The position numbers and the translations under genes were made by a program. 46,297 nt of DNA, from positions 1 to 46,297 of the forward strand of contig JAENYX010000020.1 of the NCBI GenBank assembly GCA_016841565.1, written 5' to 3'. The notes beneath the pieces are model-generated. The model searched no databases and had not been told where the DNA came from. It saw only the letters and a list, made by a program, of their open reading frames with translations. Positions 1 through 16,600 of this stretch are shown here, one piece after another. The stretch's first letter is position 1. Each line of letters begins with the position of its first letter. This stretch comes from Clostridium thermobutyricum (lineage in GTDB: Bacteria > Bacillota > Clostridia > Ch29).

Positions 1-3000
1 ATACCCAGCGAATGGAAGGCAGTAGCAAGCATGCAGGATGGCCGAAGCGGTTTAGCGACAGCAGCGTTAAACGGCAAGATATATGCAATAGGGGGAACAT
101 ATGGTAGTACTTACCTGAATAAAGTAGAGGAGTATGACCCTGCAACTGATACATGGGCCTACAAAGCCAATATGCCTATGGGGATGGGATATCCGGGGGC
201 AGCAGTAGCAGACGAAAAGATATATGTAGTAGGAGGGCAGTCAAGTAGCACTTCATATAGGAGAGACACTCGCCAATATGATCCAGCATCGAATACGTGG
301 ACAACCATGGCAAATATGCCGACAGCAAGAAGCGGTCATGAAGTAGCGGAGGTAAACGGTAAGATATATGCGATAGGGGGGCGTAATAGCACCGAATATC
401 AACTAGATATAGTAGAAGAATACGATCCTGCAACAAACACATGGACAACCAAGTCAAGCATGCCAACAGCCAGGAGAAATTTTGCCACAGCGGTAGTAAA
501 CGGCAAGATATATGCTATAGGAGGAAACAAAGATGGTTATTATATCGATATAATCGAAGAATACGACCCAGTAACCGATACATGGACAAGTAAAGGTAAT
601 ATGCCAACAGCAAGACACGGATTAGTATCAGCGGTAGTTAATGACAAGATATACCTAATAGGGGGATATGGAAGCGGCGGTTACTTAAAAACAGTAGAGG
701 AGTATGATCCGATAACAAATACAGTAAACACATATCCAGATATGCCGACGGCAAGGGATAACCTGGGAGTAGCGGCCGAGGGCAAGGAGATATATGCCAT
801 AGGCGGGAACAATAGCAAAGTAGTGGAAATCTTTATCCTGGGTCTGCCCGAGAACAAACCTGTGACACCGGAAGGGTTAGTGGGCGTGGGGACGGAAGAC
901 ACCATAACCTTAAAGTGGTACCCTGTAACAGATGCCACCGGTTATGACATAGAAGTAGACGGAGTAGTAGTGGATAACGGAACAAATACCAGTTACCAGC
1001 ATAGCGGCTTAGCAGCCAATACCCAGCATAGCTACAGGGTAAGAGCGAAGAATATAGCCGGTGCGAGTGAATGGAGCCAAGTGCTGATACAAAGCACTGC
1101 GGATCCTTCTGTGAAGGTATCCAGTAAATGGAAGGCAGCAGCTGACATGCAGGAGGGGCGAAGCGGTTTAGGAGCAGTAGTAGCAAACGGCAAGGTATAT
1201 GCAATAGGGGGGACATATGGTAGTACTTACCTGAATAAAGTAGAGGAGTATGACCCGGAAACGAATACATGGTCATCAAAGGTAAGTATGTCGGTAGCAA
1301 GAAGTAATTTTGGAGTGGTAGAGGTAAACGGCAAAATATATTTAATCGGAGGACAGTCTGGCAGTTCCTATTTAAATTATGTACATGAATACAACCCGGA
1401 AACGGATACGTGGTCATCAAAGGCAAATATGCCGACAGCAAGGCAAGGTCTTGGAGCGGCGGTAGTAAACGGCAAGATATATGCGATAGGGGGGCGTAAC
1501 AGCACCGACTATCAATATCAATTAGACAAGGTGGAAGAATATGATCCTACAACAAACACATGGACAACCAAGTCAAGCATGCCAACAGCAAGAGAGAATT
1601 TTGCCACAGCAGTAGTGAACGGTAAGATATATGCTATAGGAGGATACAAAGGTGGTTCTTATCTTGATGTTATAGAAGAATACGATCCTGCAACCGATAC
1701 GTGGATAAATAAAGGCAATATGCCAATAGGAAGATACGGATTAGGAGCGGCGGTAGTAAACGGCAAGATATACCTGATAGGAGGACGTGGAAGTAGCAGC
1801 TATTTAAAAACGGTAGAGGAGTATGATCCAGTAACAAACACAGTAAACACATACCCAGATATGCCGACAGCAAGGAATGACCTGGGAGTAGTGGCCGAGG
1901 GTAAGGAGATATATGCCATAGGTGGGTACAATAGCAAAATAGTTGAAGTACTAACCTTAGATGTGCCTATTATACCTTCAATACCTGCTAATATTATCAC
2001 AACAATAGCAGATACAACCATAACCGTGACATGGGATAGCGTGCCCGCAGCTACAGGTTATGATACTGAAGTTGACGGAGTAATAGTGGATAACGGCGCG
2101 AGTACAACTTATCAACATACCGGGTTAATCCCTGCTACGGAGCATACCTATAGGATAAGGGCTAAGAATAATAACGAGACAAGTGATTGGAGCGCAACAG
2201 TAACGGATATTACGACAATAGGTATTCCGCAAAATATTGCTGCTAGTCCCACAACTTCAACAATAACCGTGACATGGGATGATGTACTCGGAGCATTAGG
2301 TTACGATATAGAAGTTGATGGAGTTGTTATTGATAACGATAACAGCGCAACCTATGAACATACGGGATTAACTCCGGAGACAGAACATACCTACAGGGTA
2401 AGGGCAAGAGGTGAAAGCAGAACCGGGGATTGGAGTAATGTAGTAACACAAACAGTAACAGATACAACATCGCTGAGTGCGCCAACAGATATCAATACAA
2501 CTTCTACAAGCATAACAATAACTATAACCTGGAACAGCGTAGAAGGAGCGACAGGGTACGATATAGAGGTAGATGGAGTTGTTATTGATAATGGTAATAG
2601 CACAACACATGAACATACCGGGTTAGAACCGGAGACAGAGCATACATACAGAGTAAGGGCTAAGAATGAAAGTATTACAAGTGACTGGAGTACCTTAGTA
2701 AGTGAAACAACAACCTCCTCATCATCTCTGGGTGTACCAACAAATATAGATACTGTAGCAACAGATACAACAATAACAGTAACCTGGGATAGTGTAGCAG
2801 CTGCTATCGGTTACGATATAGAAGTAGATGGAGTAGTAACAGATAACGGCAGCAGCACAAGCTACCAGCATACAGGACTGGAACCAGGGACAGAGCATAC
2901 TTACAGGGTAAGGGCTAAGAATGAAAGCATTACCAGTGATTGGAGCAGTGTCATAAATGTAACCACTATAGAGCTTGATACCGCGCCACCGACAGCGGTA

Positions 3001-6000
3001 ACAAATCTAAGGCAAGAAGAAATCGGTTTTGATTATATAAAGATAGCTTGGGATGATGCCACTGATGATTCTGGAACAGTATCCTATGTGGTATATAGAG
3101 ATGAAAGCGAGCTGGATACAGTAAGCTCCTTATATTATGAGGATAGTGGCTTGAATGCATCAACAGCTTATAAATATGGTATAAAAAGCATAGACCCTTC
3201 AGGCAACACATCCGATACGGTTTCCATAATCCTAACAACCCTTTCATTTCAAGCACCCCAGAATATTAATACAACGGCAACAGACACAGCAATAACCGTG
3301 ACCTGGGATAGTGTAGAAGGTGCTACTGGTTATGACATAGAAGTAGATGGAGTTGTTATTGATAACGGCAGTAGTACAATCTATGAGCATACAGGATTAA
3401 CTCCAGGGACAGAGCATACATATAGAGCTAGAGCCAAAGATGAAAGTGCGATGGGTGAATGGAGTACACAGGTTACCGGAACAATACTGGGTAGCGGAAG
3501 TTGGGCTGCAAAAACAAACATGCCGACAGCAAGGAGTAAGCTGGGCGTGGTTGCAGTGGATGGTAAGATATATGCACTTGGAGGATATAACGATACTTTT
3601 TACGGAAGCTATTTCCTTAATACAGTTGAAGAGTATGACCCTGAAATAAATACATGGATAACAAAAACTGAAATGCCTACTGGTAAATATAGCTTTGCAG
3701 TAGCTGAAACAAATGGGAAGATATATACAATAGCTGGTAGCGGTGGATTATCGGATGCAGTCTATGAATATGACCCTGCAACTGATACGTGGGCAGCAAA
3801 GGCAAGCATACCTGCACATAAGTGGACAGCGGAGGCAGCTGCAGTAGAAGGGAAAATATATGTAGTAGGTGGTTCAGAAGTTGATTACTATAATACTGTA
3901 GAATGTTATAATCCTGCAACAAATACCTGGACAACTAAGGCAAATATGCCTACCGCGAGAAGCCGCATGGGATTGGTTGCAGTGAATGGCAAGATATATG
4001 CCGTAGGTGGATACAACGGAAGCAATTACTTAAATGTTGTTGAAGAATACAACCCGTCAACAAATACATGGGCAACTAAATCGAATATGCCGGCTGCAAT
4101 GTGTGATATAGCAGCGGCAGAAGTCAACGGAAAAATATATGTGGTGGGTGGATACAATAGTGGCGAGTATTTGGATACAGTCTACGAATACGACCCTGTG
4201 GCAGATACATGGTCAGCTAAAACATGTATGCCGACACCAAGGTGTAGTTTGGGAGCTACAACGGTTAATGGGAAAATATATGCCATAGGCGGATATAATG
4301 GAAGTTATCTCAATATCGTAGAGGAGCTTATTCCCGAATTTATTGATGGAGTACCGACAAATATAACAACGATAAATAAAAGAACATCAATAACCCTAAA
4401 CTGGGAGAGTGTAGCTGGAGCAGGGGCATATGACATTGAAGTAGACGGTTCAGAGATATATAGTACCATAAATAATTCATTTATCCATGATGGATTGATA
4501 CCCGGTACCGAACATACTTATAGGGTTAGAGCAAAAGATAGCAATACTACAGGTCAGTGGAGCGAGATGCTAACTGTGACAACAACGCCATTAACTGAAC
4601 TTGACGTACCGGTATACATTAATGCAACGCCAACAAGGGCAACAATAACCATAAGCTGGGAAAGCATTGATGGAGCATCGGGTTATGATGTAGAAGCAGA
4701 CGGTGTAGTGATAGATAATGGTTTGAATACTACATATGTGCATAGTGGATTAACATTTGGTATAGACCATACCTACAGAGTAAGGGCTAAAAATGAAACC
4801 ATTACCGGCGAATGGAGTGCCGAGACTATTGCATCAGTGCTGGGAAGTTACAGTTGGTTAGCTAAGGCTGATATGCTGATGGGAAGAAGCGGACTTGCTT
4901 TAGCAGAAACAAATGGTAAAATATATGCCATTGGAGGATATTCTGGTGGCGATTCAACTTCAGCTACAGTTGAAGAATATGACCCTGCGGAGAACTCTTG
5001 GGTAATTAGAAAAAATATGTCTATTGGGAGAATGAGATTAGCTGCGACTTCTATGAGTGGAAAGGTATATGCTATTGGAGGATATGACTCTAATTATGAT
5101 TATTCGAGCATGGTAGAGGAATATAACCCTGCAACGGATACTTGGTATACAAAAGCAAATATGCCGACAGCCAGAGATGAACTGGCGGTGGTCGAACTTA
5201 ATGGTAAGATTTATGCAATAGGTGGCTATAACCCTGTCAGTTCTTATCTAAATAAAGTAGAAGAATATGATCCTGTAACAAACACTTGGACTGTAAAAGC
5301 AAGTATGCCGACAGCAAGAAGGGGTATGGAGGCAGTGGCATTAAACGGCAAGATATATGTGATAGGCGGATATCATACAGGCAACTATTTATCTACTGTT
5401 GAAGTATACGATCCTGAAACAGATTCTTGGACTACAAAGTCAGATATGCCGACTGCAAGAAGCGGTCTGGGAGCGGCAGCAGTTAACGGCAAGATATATG
5501 CCATAGGTGGGTATTATGATTTTAGGCAATTAACTATAGTAGAAGAATACGATCCACTGACAGATGTATGGGTTACTAAGCCGAGTATGCCAACAGAGAG
5601 AGGCAACTTTGAAGCAGAAGCAATAGGTTGGAATATATATGCCATAGGAGGAGACAAACTGAGTATTGTGGAAGAATTTGCTGTTGCATATTCCGGGTAT
5701 AAACCGACAAATATTAGCACAACCGCCGTAGAAGATGCAATAACCGTAACATGGGATGCTGTTAATGGAGCTACTGATTATGATATTGAAGTTGACGGTG
5801 TAGTAATTGACAATGGCAATAGTACAATATATGAACATACGGGTCTTGATCCTGCTTCAGAGCATATCTACAGATCAAGATCCAGACAAGAATGTATTGT
5901 TGGGGAATGGAGTGATTTTATAACCGATACAACTTGTTTCATATATGCGCCTAAGAATATAAACACAGCAATAGCAGATACTGCAATAACTATAACCTGG

Positions 6001-9000
6001 GACTCTGTAGCAGCAGCGACAGGATACGATATTGAGATAGATGGTATAGTATTTGACAACGGTAATAGTACTACCTATGAACATACAGGCCTTGAACCCG
6101 GCACTGAGCACTTTTACAGGGTAAGGTCAAAAGATGGGACCAGCATTAGCCAATGGAGTTCTATAATTACCGCGACTACGACTATTCCTCTTAGTGTACC
6201 AGATAATATCAACACAACAGCTTCAGATACAAAAATAGCCGTTATATGGGATGAAGTAACCTATGCAACAGCATATGATATAGAAGTTGATGGAGTAACT
6301 ATAGATAACGGTAATAATATAGCTTATATACATGAAGGTCTGAACCCTGATACGGAACATACATACAGGGTAAGAGCCAGAAACGAAAGTAAAACAAGCT
6401 TATGGAGTGAATTGCATATAAAAAGGACTGTGTGTCCTGAAGATTATATTCAGGGTGAATGGATAGATTTACCTGATATGCTGACACCAAGGTATTTTCC
6501 GGGAGTAGCAGCTACCAATGGGAAGGTCTATGTAATAGGAGGGTACTATGGCAATATTCTTAACAAAGTAGAAGAATACGATCCTACAACAAACACATGG
6601 ACAACCAAGTCAAGCATGCCAACAGCTAGAGAATTCTTGGGAGCGATTGCAGTAAACGGCAGGATTTATGCGATAGGAGGCAAAGATAAAAACGGTCAGA
6701 TAATTAATACTGTGGAAGAGTATAATCCTGAAACGGACACGTGGACAACAAAGGCAAGCATGGGATATTCCAGAATGCGTCCTGAATTGGCATTAGCTAA
6801 CGGTAAGATCTATGCCATGGGTAGTTACGACAATAATCTATTAAAGATAGAAGAATACGACCCGTTGACTGATACCTGGACAGAGAAGCACGAAATACCG
6901 TTAGGAAGACTAAGGTCAGGTTTTGCAGTAGTGTCAATAAATGATAAGATCTATGCTATAGGCGGATACAATGGTATTGATACAGGTTTGGTTGAAGAGT
7001 ATATTCCAATAGATAATGAATGGAAAGCAGTAGGCTATATACCCGAAGGCAGACAGTTCATGGGTACGGCAGAATTGAACGGAATGATTTATTTAATGGG
7101 CGGAACCAACGAAACAGGCGATACAAATACAATGGGTATGTATGATCCCGTAGAAAACACATACATACCATTGACAGGTATGACAACTGCAAGAACCGGG
7201 ATAGAAGCTGTGTCAGTTAACGATGAAATATATGCCATAGGTGGGGATGTAAAAAAAGCACAATTATTCATACTAGATATACCCAGCAATATACCTCGTA
7301 TACCAATGAATATTAATGCATTTGCCACAGAAGACACTATAACTATTAACTGGGATAGAGTACATAACGCAAAAGGTTACGATATCGAAGTAGATGGGAT
7401 AATTATTGACAATGAGATAAATACAACTTACAGGCATATAAATCCAACTCCTGGTATTGTGCATTCATATAGAGTTAGGGCAAAAAATATTGCGGGAATA
7501 AGCGGTTGGAGTACTATTCTAACAAAAGCTATAGCTGATCCATCGGAAAAAATTCAAGGCGAATGGATCAGGCTGCAGGACATGCCAACAGAAAGATCGG
7601 ATTTAGGAGTAGCAGAAGTGAACGGTAGAATATATGCAATTGGTGGTCATGCCAGTAATGATGTAAGAAGTACGGTAGAGGAGTATGACCCCTTAACAAA
7701 TACATGGGTAGCAAAGGAGGACATGCCAACAGCAAGATGCGGTTTAGGAGTAGTAGAGGTAAACGGCAAAATATATGCAATAGGGGGAGGTCCCAGCTCC
7801 AGTTATCATAATTATGATCTGGTAGAAGAATATGATCCTGCAACAGATAAATGGACAACAAAGACAAGCATGCCCACAGCAAGGCGGAATTTTGCCACGG
7901 TAATAGTAAACGGCAAGATATATGCCATAGGTGGGTATAATGCAGGAAACTTTTTATCTACAGTTGAAGTATACGATACTGAAACAGATACTTGGACTGA
8001 AAAGTCAGATATGCCAACTGCGAGGAGTGATCTGGGAGCGGCAGTAGTAAACGGCAAGATATATGTCATAGGTGGTCAAATAGATTATGGCTCTTATACC
8101 GATATAATTGAGGAATATGACCCATCGAGCGGTATTTGGGCTAGCAAAGATATTATGCTAACAGCAAGACATGGCTTTGGAGTAGCAGAAGAAAACGGGA
8201 AAATACTAATAATAGGCGGATTTGACCCTAATGGAATTTCATTAGATCTTGTGGAGCAGTACAATCCCATTACAGGCACATGCATGATGTTAGATAGCAC
8301 TCCAACTCCACGTAGCAAATTTGGAATAGTTACAATAGATAATAGAATATATACTATTGGTGGATACCCGAATAGTACAAATACGGATGTCTTTATAACA
8401 AACGTATCAGGAAATGAACCTAGTACTCCAAATAACATATCCACGGCTGCCAATGAAAACATTATAACAGTTGTGTGGGATACTGTATTTGATGCTACGG
8501 GTTACGATATTGAAGTGGATGGTGTTGTTATTGATAACGAATCAAGTACCAAGTATATCCATACAGGGTTATCTTCAAATACTCAGCATTCATATAGAGT
8601 TAGAGCCAAAAATTTTGTCGGGGAAGGCAATTGGAGCGAATTGGTGGTCAAGAGTACGGTAGATCCCGCGAATGCAATACGGGCCGAATGGAAGGACGTC
8701 TCAAACAGCACACCGGCGAGACATGACTTTGGTATTGCTACAGTAGTAGATGAGGTTTATATTTTAGGTGGAAACAATATGACCAGCGGTTCGTTGACTA
8801 GTACTGTAGTGAAATATGGCCCTGAATCCAATACATGGAAGCATGAAGGGCATATGCTTGAAGCTATAGCGAGATATGGTCTGGGAGCGATTGCGGTAGA
8901 TGGGAATATTTATGCCATAGGAGGACAAAGCTATTATGGTATTATAAGCAATGTAGAAGTATATGACATTCAAACCAGAGAATGGTCTAAAAAATCAAGC

Positions 9001-10680
9001 ATACCAACAGAAAGAAGGGACTTGGCATTAGCTGAGGTAGACGGAAAAATATACGTTATTGGAGGGCGTAGCGTAAAATCTGATAAGGTTTTAAATACAG
9101 TGGAAGAATATGACCCTGCAACAGATACGTGGACTACAAAGGCTAGCATGCCAACAGCAAGATATGATTTTGGTATAGGAGTAATAAACGGGAAGGTCTA
9201 CGTTTTGGGAGGCAATGGAAAAGATGCAAAGGTAGATACAATTGAAGAATACAATCCTGTTACAGATACATGGCAAAGAATAGGTGTCATGCCGGTTGTG
9301 CGATCGGATTACGGAACAGCAGTGATCAATAATAAAATTTATTTAATAGGTGGAGTGAGTGGAAACCCCACGAATCTGGTAGAAGAGTACGATCCTGTGA
9401 ACAACATTTTCGCGACATTACTCTCCATGCCTATAGTAAGGGACAAATTAGGAGTGGCAGCGGTAGATGGAAAGATATTTGCTATAGGAGAAATGCAGGA
9501 TGCCTATTTTGGCACTACTGAGTTATTAATACTTGATATGCCGGAAAATATACCTGGCATACCGAAGAATGTGTCCACATCAGCAGGAGAAAGCTCAATT
9601 ACTGTGTTTTGGGATGATGTGCTCGAAGCCACGGGTTACGATATAGAGATAGACGGAGTGGTTATTGATAACGGCAATAATACTACGTATATTCATACCG
9701 GATTAACTCCAGGTACAAGCTATTTCTACAGGGTCAGGGCTAAAAATATAGTCGGTAGCGGCGAATGGAGTCCTTTAGTAAAAAGAAGCATCATTGATCC
9801 GTCATATATGATTACGGGAAAGTGGAAGACTGTGGCAAGTATGCCTTCACCTAATCAAGGCTTCGGAATATCATTACTTGATGGGAAAATTTGTACCATA
9901 GGTGGCGGTTACTATAGTGGCTTTTTCTCGTATTACAAAAGTCAGGGATATCAATATGATCCATTAACCGATACATGGATATACTGGTCGCCGATGCCAA
10001 CGGCAAGGTTCTATCTTGGAGCAGCGGAGGTAAATGGCAGGATATATGCAATAGGAGGTTATGGTGATGGTGGACATCTAGATACAGTTGAAGAATATGA
10101 CCCGGTAACAGATACATGGACTGCCAAGGCAAGTATGCCCACAGCGAGAAGTTATTTAGGAGTAGTTGCAGCAAATGGTAAAATATACGCCATAGGAGGC
10201 CGTGATGATAGCGGACCGCTAGATACAGTTGAAGAATACGACCCGGTAACAGATACATGGACTACCAAAGCCAGCATTCCAACGGCAGGATATGGTCTGG
10301 GGGCCGTTGAGTTATACGGCAAGATATACACAATAGGCGGTTTCTTCAATGGCGAAAGTTTATCTCGATTAAGGACAATAGAAGAATATGACCCTGTGAC
10401 AGACACCTGGACAATAAAGGAGAGTATGCCTACAGAAAGAACACAGATGGGTGTGGCAACTGTAGCTGGCAAGATATTTATAATAGGCGGAGACAACATA
10501 GGCGGTAACCTGAGCACAGTAGAGGAATACGACCCGATAGAAAATACATGGGTGACACATCCTGATATGCCTACGCCAAGAAGAGATTTAGGCGTGATTG
10601 CATTAAACGGCAATATATATGCCATGGGTGGCTATAATAATGGCCGTTTGAATATAGTAGAAGTGTTTGAAATAAATCTG
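1..10680 (+). repeat. Kelch-propeller and FN3 coding repeat array
   Basis: About 48 Kelch blades of roughly 48 codons each recur with the pattern MPTAR...GKIYAIGG...VEEYDPxTxTW. They fall into eight groups of six, each group predicted to close one beta-propeller. Between groups lie FN3 domains with a recurring ITVTWDxVxGATGYDIEVDG core. Near-identical DNA between blocks 1 and 2 (for example 31-300 and 1140-1440) shows recent duplication or gene conversion. Domain boundaries are approximate. Confidence 0.85.
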
Positions 10681-13600
10681 CCCATAAATGAACAATTACA
10701 CTTTGGTGAAGACGGAGTGAATCTGTCGGGTAACTTCTCAAGAACATACACGGATATGAGCGCAATATCACCGGGCTTCAAGGTAAATATAAGCAGGACG
10801 TACAATTCCAAAGATGATAGAGAGAATAGTCCGTTGGGTAAAGGATGGTCCTTCGGGTTCCAAGGCAGTGTAAGTGGAACCTCAAGCGATCCTGACTTTA
10901 GAGCAGTAAGGCTACCCAATGGCGCTATGCAGACGTTTAATAAGAATGCAGATGGGACATACACAGCTAACGATTCCAGGAGCAAGCTGGAAGAGAAAAC
11001 TGATGGCACCTATGTGCTAACAACTAAGGATCAGTACACCTATGGGTTTAGTGAGCGCGGCTGGTTAATTTGGATGAAGGATAGAAACGGAAATACCATA
11101 ACACTGGATGTGAATGATGATACCGGAAAGATACAGAAGATTACTGACCAGTTGTCGAGAGAAATAACAATAACATACAACAGCCAAGGTTTGATTAGCA
11201 CTATAACAGATCCTATTGGCAGAATCGTAAGATATGAGTACGAAAATAACCAGCTGGTCAGAGCAATTGATCCAATGGGCAATATTACGCGGTATAGTTA
11301 TGACGTATACGGATATCTTGACCAAGTTAAAGATCATGATTTAAACCTGATAGAAACAATCATCTATAATCATGCGTCAGGCGGTATACTGCCAAAAGTA
11401 AGCCAGGCCACCGATAGATTTGGCAATACGCAAAGCTATATATACGATAGTGTAAACCAGAGAAGCATAATTACTGACAGCGGAGGAAGGGAAACCATAA
11501 TCTGGTACGATAACGCTATGTACCCGATTAAGACAAAAGACCCCCAGGGCAAACTCACGACAACAGAGTATTTCCTGGACGAAAAAGGGAGGAACAAATA
11601 CGGTGAAGAGAAATCGGTAACCGATAGAAACGGTAACAAGACCGAGTATGAACGGGATGACAGGGGCAATATAACCAAGATAATAAACCCCGATTTGAGC
11701 TATAAAGAATTCGCTTATGACGAAAAGAACAACAAAATCATGGAAAGGGATGAGGAAGGCAAGCACACGTTCTTCATTTACGATGCAAACAAGGTTAACC
11801 TTGTTAAGAAAGCCCAGCCCCTGAACGGGACCGATCAGTACTATAGCGGCTGCGATGAATCCAAATTTGCCATAACCGCTTATTCATACTTTGCGCCCGG
11901 AGAGAGTGGATATACAGCCAAAGGCTTATTGAAGACGGTAACAGACCCCGAAGGCAACGTTACCTCATATACCTACGATTCAAACGGCAACGTCAAAACC
12001 ATAACAGATCCAGAAAGCAAAGTTACGACATACAACTACAACCAGATAGGCTGGAGGACCAGCCAGGTTTCACCGATGCAGCATACCACAACATTTACCT
12101 ACGACAAGAACGAACGTCTTGAGAAGGCGGTGCAACACGGTGGAGAGACCACAAGGATAACCTATGACCGGATGGGCAGGAAGACCAAGGAAGTAACGCC
12201 CAACCTTTACAACCCGGCTTATGATGATATACAGGACCATACTTATGACGGTAACCACGGGTACAGGTATACCTATTATCCCAGCGGAATGCTTCATACA
12301 AAAACCGACCCCGAGGATAACACGACAACCTATACTTATGACCTGTACGGTAACATAAAAACAGAAACAAAACCAAACGGAGCAGTATACGAGTACGAAT
12401 ATGACGTTATGGACAGGCTTGTAGAGGTGAGGTATAAAGAAAGTGCAGGAGCTGCGGCTGTAGTACTTGAAGAATACTCTTACCCGATACTGTCTGACGG
12501 TACAACGCAGAAAATCCATACAAAATATCTCAATGGTGCAGATACCGCCATTACCATATATGCTTACGACTATGCAGGCAGACTTATATCAATAGAGAAT
12601 CCCGACGGTACTCAGGCCGCAACTGTGTATAACGGCAACGGTACCATACATTCGACAACCGACAGGAACGGTAGTACAGCATACTACGAATACGATGGTC
12701 TGAACAGGCTTACCGCCAAGTGGATACCCTTTGAAGAAATTGGGGTCAGTACCAGGTATACCTATTCGGCAACCGTATACGACAAATCAGGGAAAGTAAA
12801 AGAGGAGAGAGCGGGAAAAGACACTGTAAACCTGTATCAGGTACCGGCAGGAGAGAATCAGATAATAGTATATTGTGACTACTATGGAAACGGCAGGATT
12901 AAGTCGGTAACCGACAGTGAAGGAAGAAAAACAGAATACCAATATGACAGTGACGGTAACCTTGCCGTGAAGGATGTTTATACAGATACAAACAGTAAAA
13001 ACACCGTTGAATACGTAAACAGTCACCTTGGAAAACCTGTTGAGGAAAAGCGACATGTAAGGGCAGGAGACATATATGGCAATGACTTCGGTAATAACCA
13101 GGATATTATATTAACTACCATATACCAGTATGACAAAAACGGGAACCTTGAAGCTGTGACAACGCCTGACGGTGTAACTACAACCTATGAATATGACAAC
13201 CTTAGCAGGCAGATTAGCGTAAGCAAGCCAGGGCAGGATGAGAACGGAGCCCCTGTGGTCATAACAACATCCGCAACATATGACTGGCAGGGCAACGTTC
13301 TGGCTGCAACAGATGAAAACAGTAGCACCACGGTATTTGAATATAGCCAGCGAGGGCTGCTTGAGAAAATAACCGATGCCGAAGGCGGGATAACCGCGTA
13401 CTATTACGACAGGGCGGGCAGGGAAATAGCCCGGATAACCCCTGCAAACTATGACCCGTCCAAGGCGCTAGGCGAGATGAACAGGACAGAATACACCTAT
13501 GACAGCATGGGAAGGGTAATAGCTGAAGTATTGAAATATCAGGAAAAACACTGGGATTCCGGTAGTGACCAGTGGACATCCCAATGGGTAACAGTAACAG

Positions 13601-16600
13601 CAAAGGCATATAAATATGATGCCAACGGTAATGTAATAAAACAGCTTGATGCACTGGGCTACGAAGCAGGGACAGGCAGTACTGTGCAGGATAAGATAAA
13701 TACCGGTTACGGTACGGAATACACTTACAACCTTGCCAACAAAACAGTAACGGCACTTGACGCCGTATCCAAAGACAGAGGCCTTTCCTATACTGTGAAA
13801 TACGAGTATGATGGTCTGGGCAGGAAGATATCCGAAACCAATGCGAAGGATGTAATAACCGGATATTATTACGATGATGCCGGCAACATAATAAAAACCG
13901 TAGTCAGAGAATCAGCCGGTGTTCCCGAAGTTACAATGCAGGTAAACACATACGACCTTGCAAACAACTTGCTGACCAGTACGGACGGCAACGGGAACAC
14001 TACAGGCTATGAGTACAATGCATTGGGCAAGGTAAGAAAAATAACACATCCCGGGGATGATACAATACCCGTAAACATAGTAACCTACCAGTATGATGAA
14101 ATGGGAAGCCTGGCCGAAAAACGAAATACAGTAGGTGCCGTAGACCTGTACACCTACGACAATTACGGCAGGGTACTGTCCCATACCCAGCAAAAACAGG
14201 ACGGTACCGACGGAATAACCGTATCCAACAGGTATGACAGAAAAGGAAATTTAAGGTTTGCAACAGACGGAAACGGTGTCACAACAGAAAATACCTATGA
14301 TAATCTTGGCAACCTTAAGACAACAAAAATAACCGTAACCGATATAAACGGAGTGTCAAAAGACCATATAACCACCTACCAGTACGATGCTAACGGTAAT
14401 ATGACGGCAGAAACAGACTGGAGGGGTAATACCTATACATATATATACGACTCCATAAACAGGCTTATAGAGAAACAAGACCCATATGCATCTTTGGAAA
14501 AGCTTGAGTATAACCACAACAACTCACAAATTAAGTCATACGATGCATACAATAACCTTACACGGTTTGAATACGACAAGAACAACAGGCTCACAACCAC
14601 TATAAACTCCGAGAACCACACAACAAGCCAGACTTACGATGATGCAGGCAACATATGGACAAAGACAGACGGCAGGAACAATACGACCACTTATGAATAT
14701 GACCAGTACAACAGGATTGTTGCCGTAACAAATGCCAAGGCGGAAGACACTACATACACCTATGACTTAAACGGCAACATGCTTACCCAGACAGACGGTG
14801 AAGGTAATGTAACAACCTACGAATATAACGTGAGAAATATGCCTGTTAAAAGGATAGACCACGGAGGCAGGACCGGCAGCCAAGGCAGCTACACCTATAA
14901 TACGGCAAAGGTAGAAGCCTATACATACTATGCGGATGGAAACCTCCATACCAAGACCGACAGGAACGGACAGACCACAGCTTATACCTATGATATACAC
15001 GGCAGGCTGTTATCGCAGGTAATAGGCGAAATAAGCATTAACTATACATATGACAACAATGGCAACCAGCTGACCATGACAGATGCAACCGGGACCACCA
15101 CGAGAGCCTTTGACCAGTTAAACAGAGTAAAAACAAAGCATGTACCAGACATTGGAACAAGTACCTATTTATATGATATAATAGATGGTGTGGAGACAGG
15201 CCATGTGGCAGAGAAAACCACAGACCCCAAAGGCAACCAGACCACCAAGGTCTACGACAAAGCAGGCAGGCTTAAATATATAATCGCAGACGGTAGCACC
15301 ACCACCTACAATTACTATGATAACGGAAACAGACAGAGCCTTATACTACCCGATGGTTCCTTTGAAGAGTATACCTATTACAGTGACAACATGCTCCATA
15401 CCCTGGTAAATAAAAAGGCCGACCAGACAGTGATAGAATCTTATGCCTACACCTACGATGCAGCAAACAACCAGGTATCAAAAATAGACGCAAAAGGCAC
15501 CACCACATATACCTATGATCAGCTCAACAGACTTAAGACAGTAGAAGAACCCGACGGAAAACAGACAACCTATACCTATGACGCGGCAGGAAACAGGCTT
15601 ACTGAGACAGAAACCTCAGGCCAGGATACAATCACAACAACATATACATACAACGATCAGAACAGACTAACAGATATAATAACAAAGTTCAACGGACAGA
15701 CCACAGAAGAGATAACCTATATCTACGACAACAATGGCAACCAGCTTACACAGCAGTCAGTAGGATATATAGAAGGTGTTGCACAGACTGCCGAATATAC
15801 GGTGAACACTTATGATAAGCTAAACCAGCTCATGACAACAACCACTCCCGATGGCACCGCTACAGTAAATACCTACAACGGAGAAGGTTTAAGGGTAGCC
15901 AGGGCAGTAAACGGACAGCTAACCAGATACCTCTATGAAGGAAGCAAAGTAATTCTTGAGCTGGATGGTTCCGGGAACCAGACAGCCAGGACAGTGCATG
16001 GCACAAACCCCATATCGAGGACGGTAGGAGCAGAGACTGTATACTATTTCTATAACGGCCATGGCGATGTCACAATACTCATAGACGTATACGGAGAAAT
16101 ACAGGTTGTATACTACTACGATGCCTTCGGCACCATAACGGAGGAGACGGTATACGGAGATATAGACAATCCATATAGATACTCTGGGTACCAGTACGAT
16201 GAAGAGACGGGGTACTACTACCTCAACGCAAGGTACTACGACCCCAAGATAGCAAGGTTCCTTACAGAAGACAGCTACAGGGGGAGCAAGGACGATCCGT
16301 TGAGCCTTAACCTTTACACCTATGCAGTGAACAACCCATTGAAGTATTATGACCCGTGGGGCCATGAACCTGCATATATAACGATTAACGGAGAATCCGT
16401 TCCCAATGGCTGGGTAGAAAACGGGGTAACCACTGCTAATCTAAGACAAATGGTAGAGGCATTAGGCGGAACAGTCAACTGGAATGAGAGGACCATGACC
16501 GCTAAAATATCTCTAAACGGAAACAGGATATCATACTACCTTGACCCCAGCAAACCTAACTACATGACAGACAGCAAGGGCAATAGCTTTGAGGTGATAA

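Noticed and set aside
176..10258. Many minus-strand frames of 60-200 codons opposite the Kelch/FN3 region
   Set aside because: They are the mirror of repetitive coding DNA, lack ribosome sites and recur in register with the Kelch and FN3 repeats.
1..10680. CRISPR-like or tandem satellite array
   Set aside because: Repeat periods are about 144 and 270 bases, are diverged, and encode Kelch blades and FN3 domains in one open frame; there are no short repeats with unique spacers.
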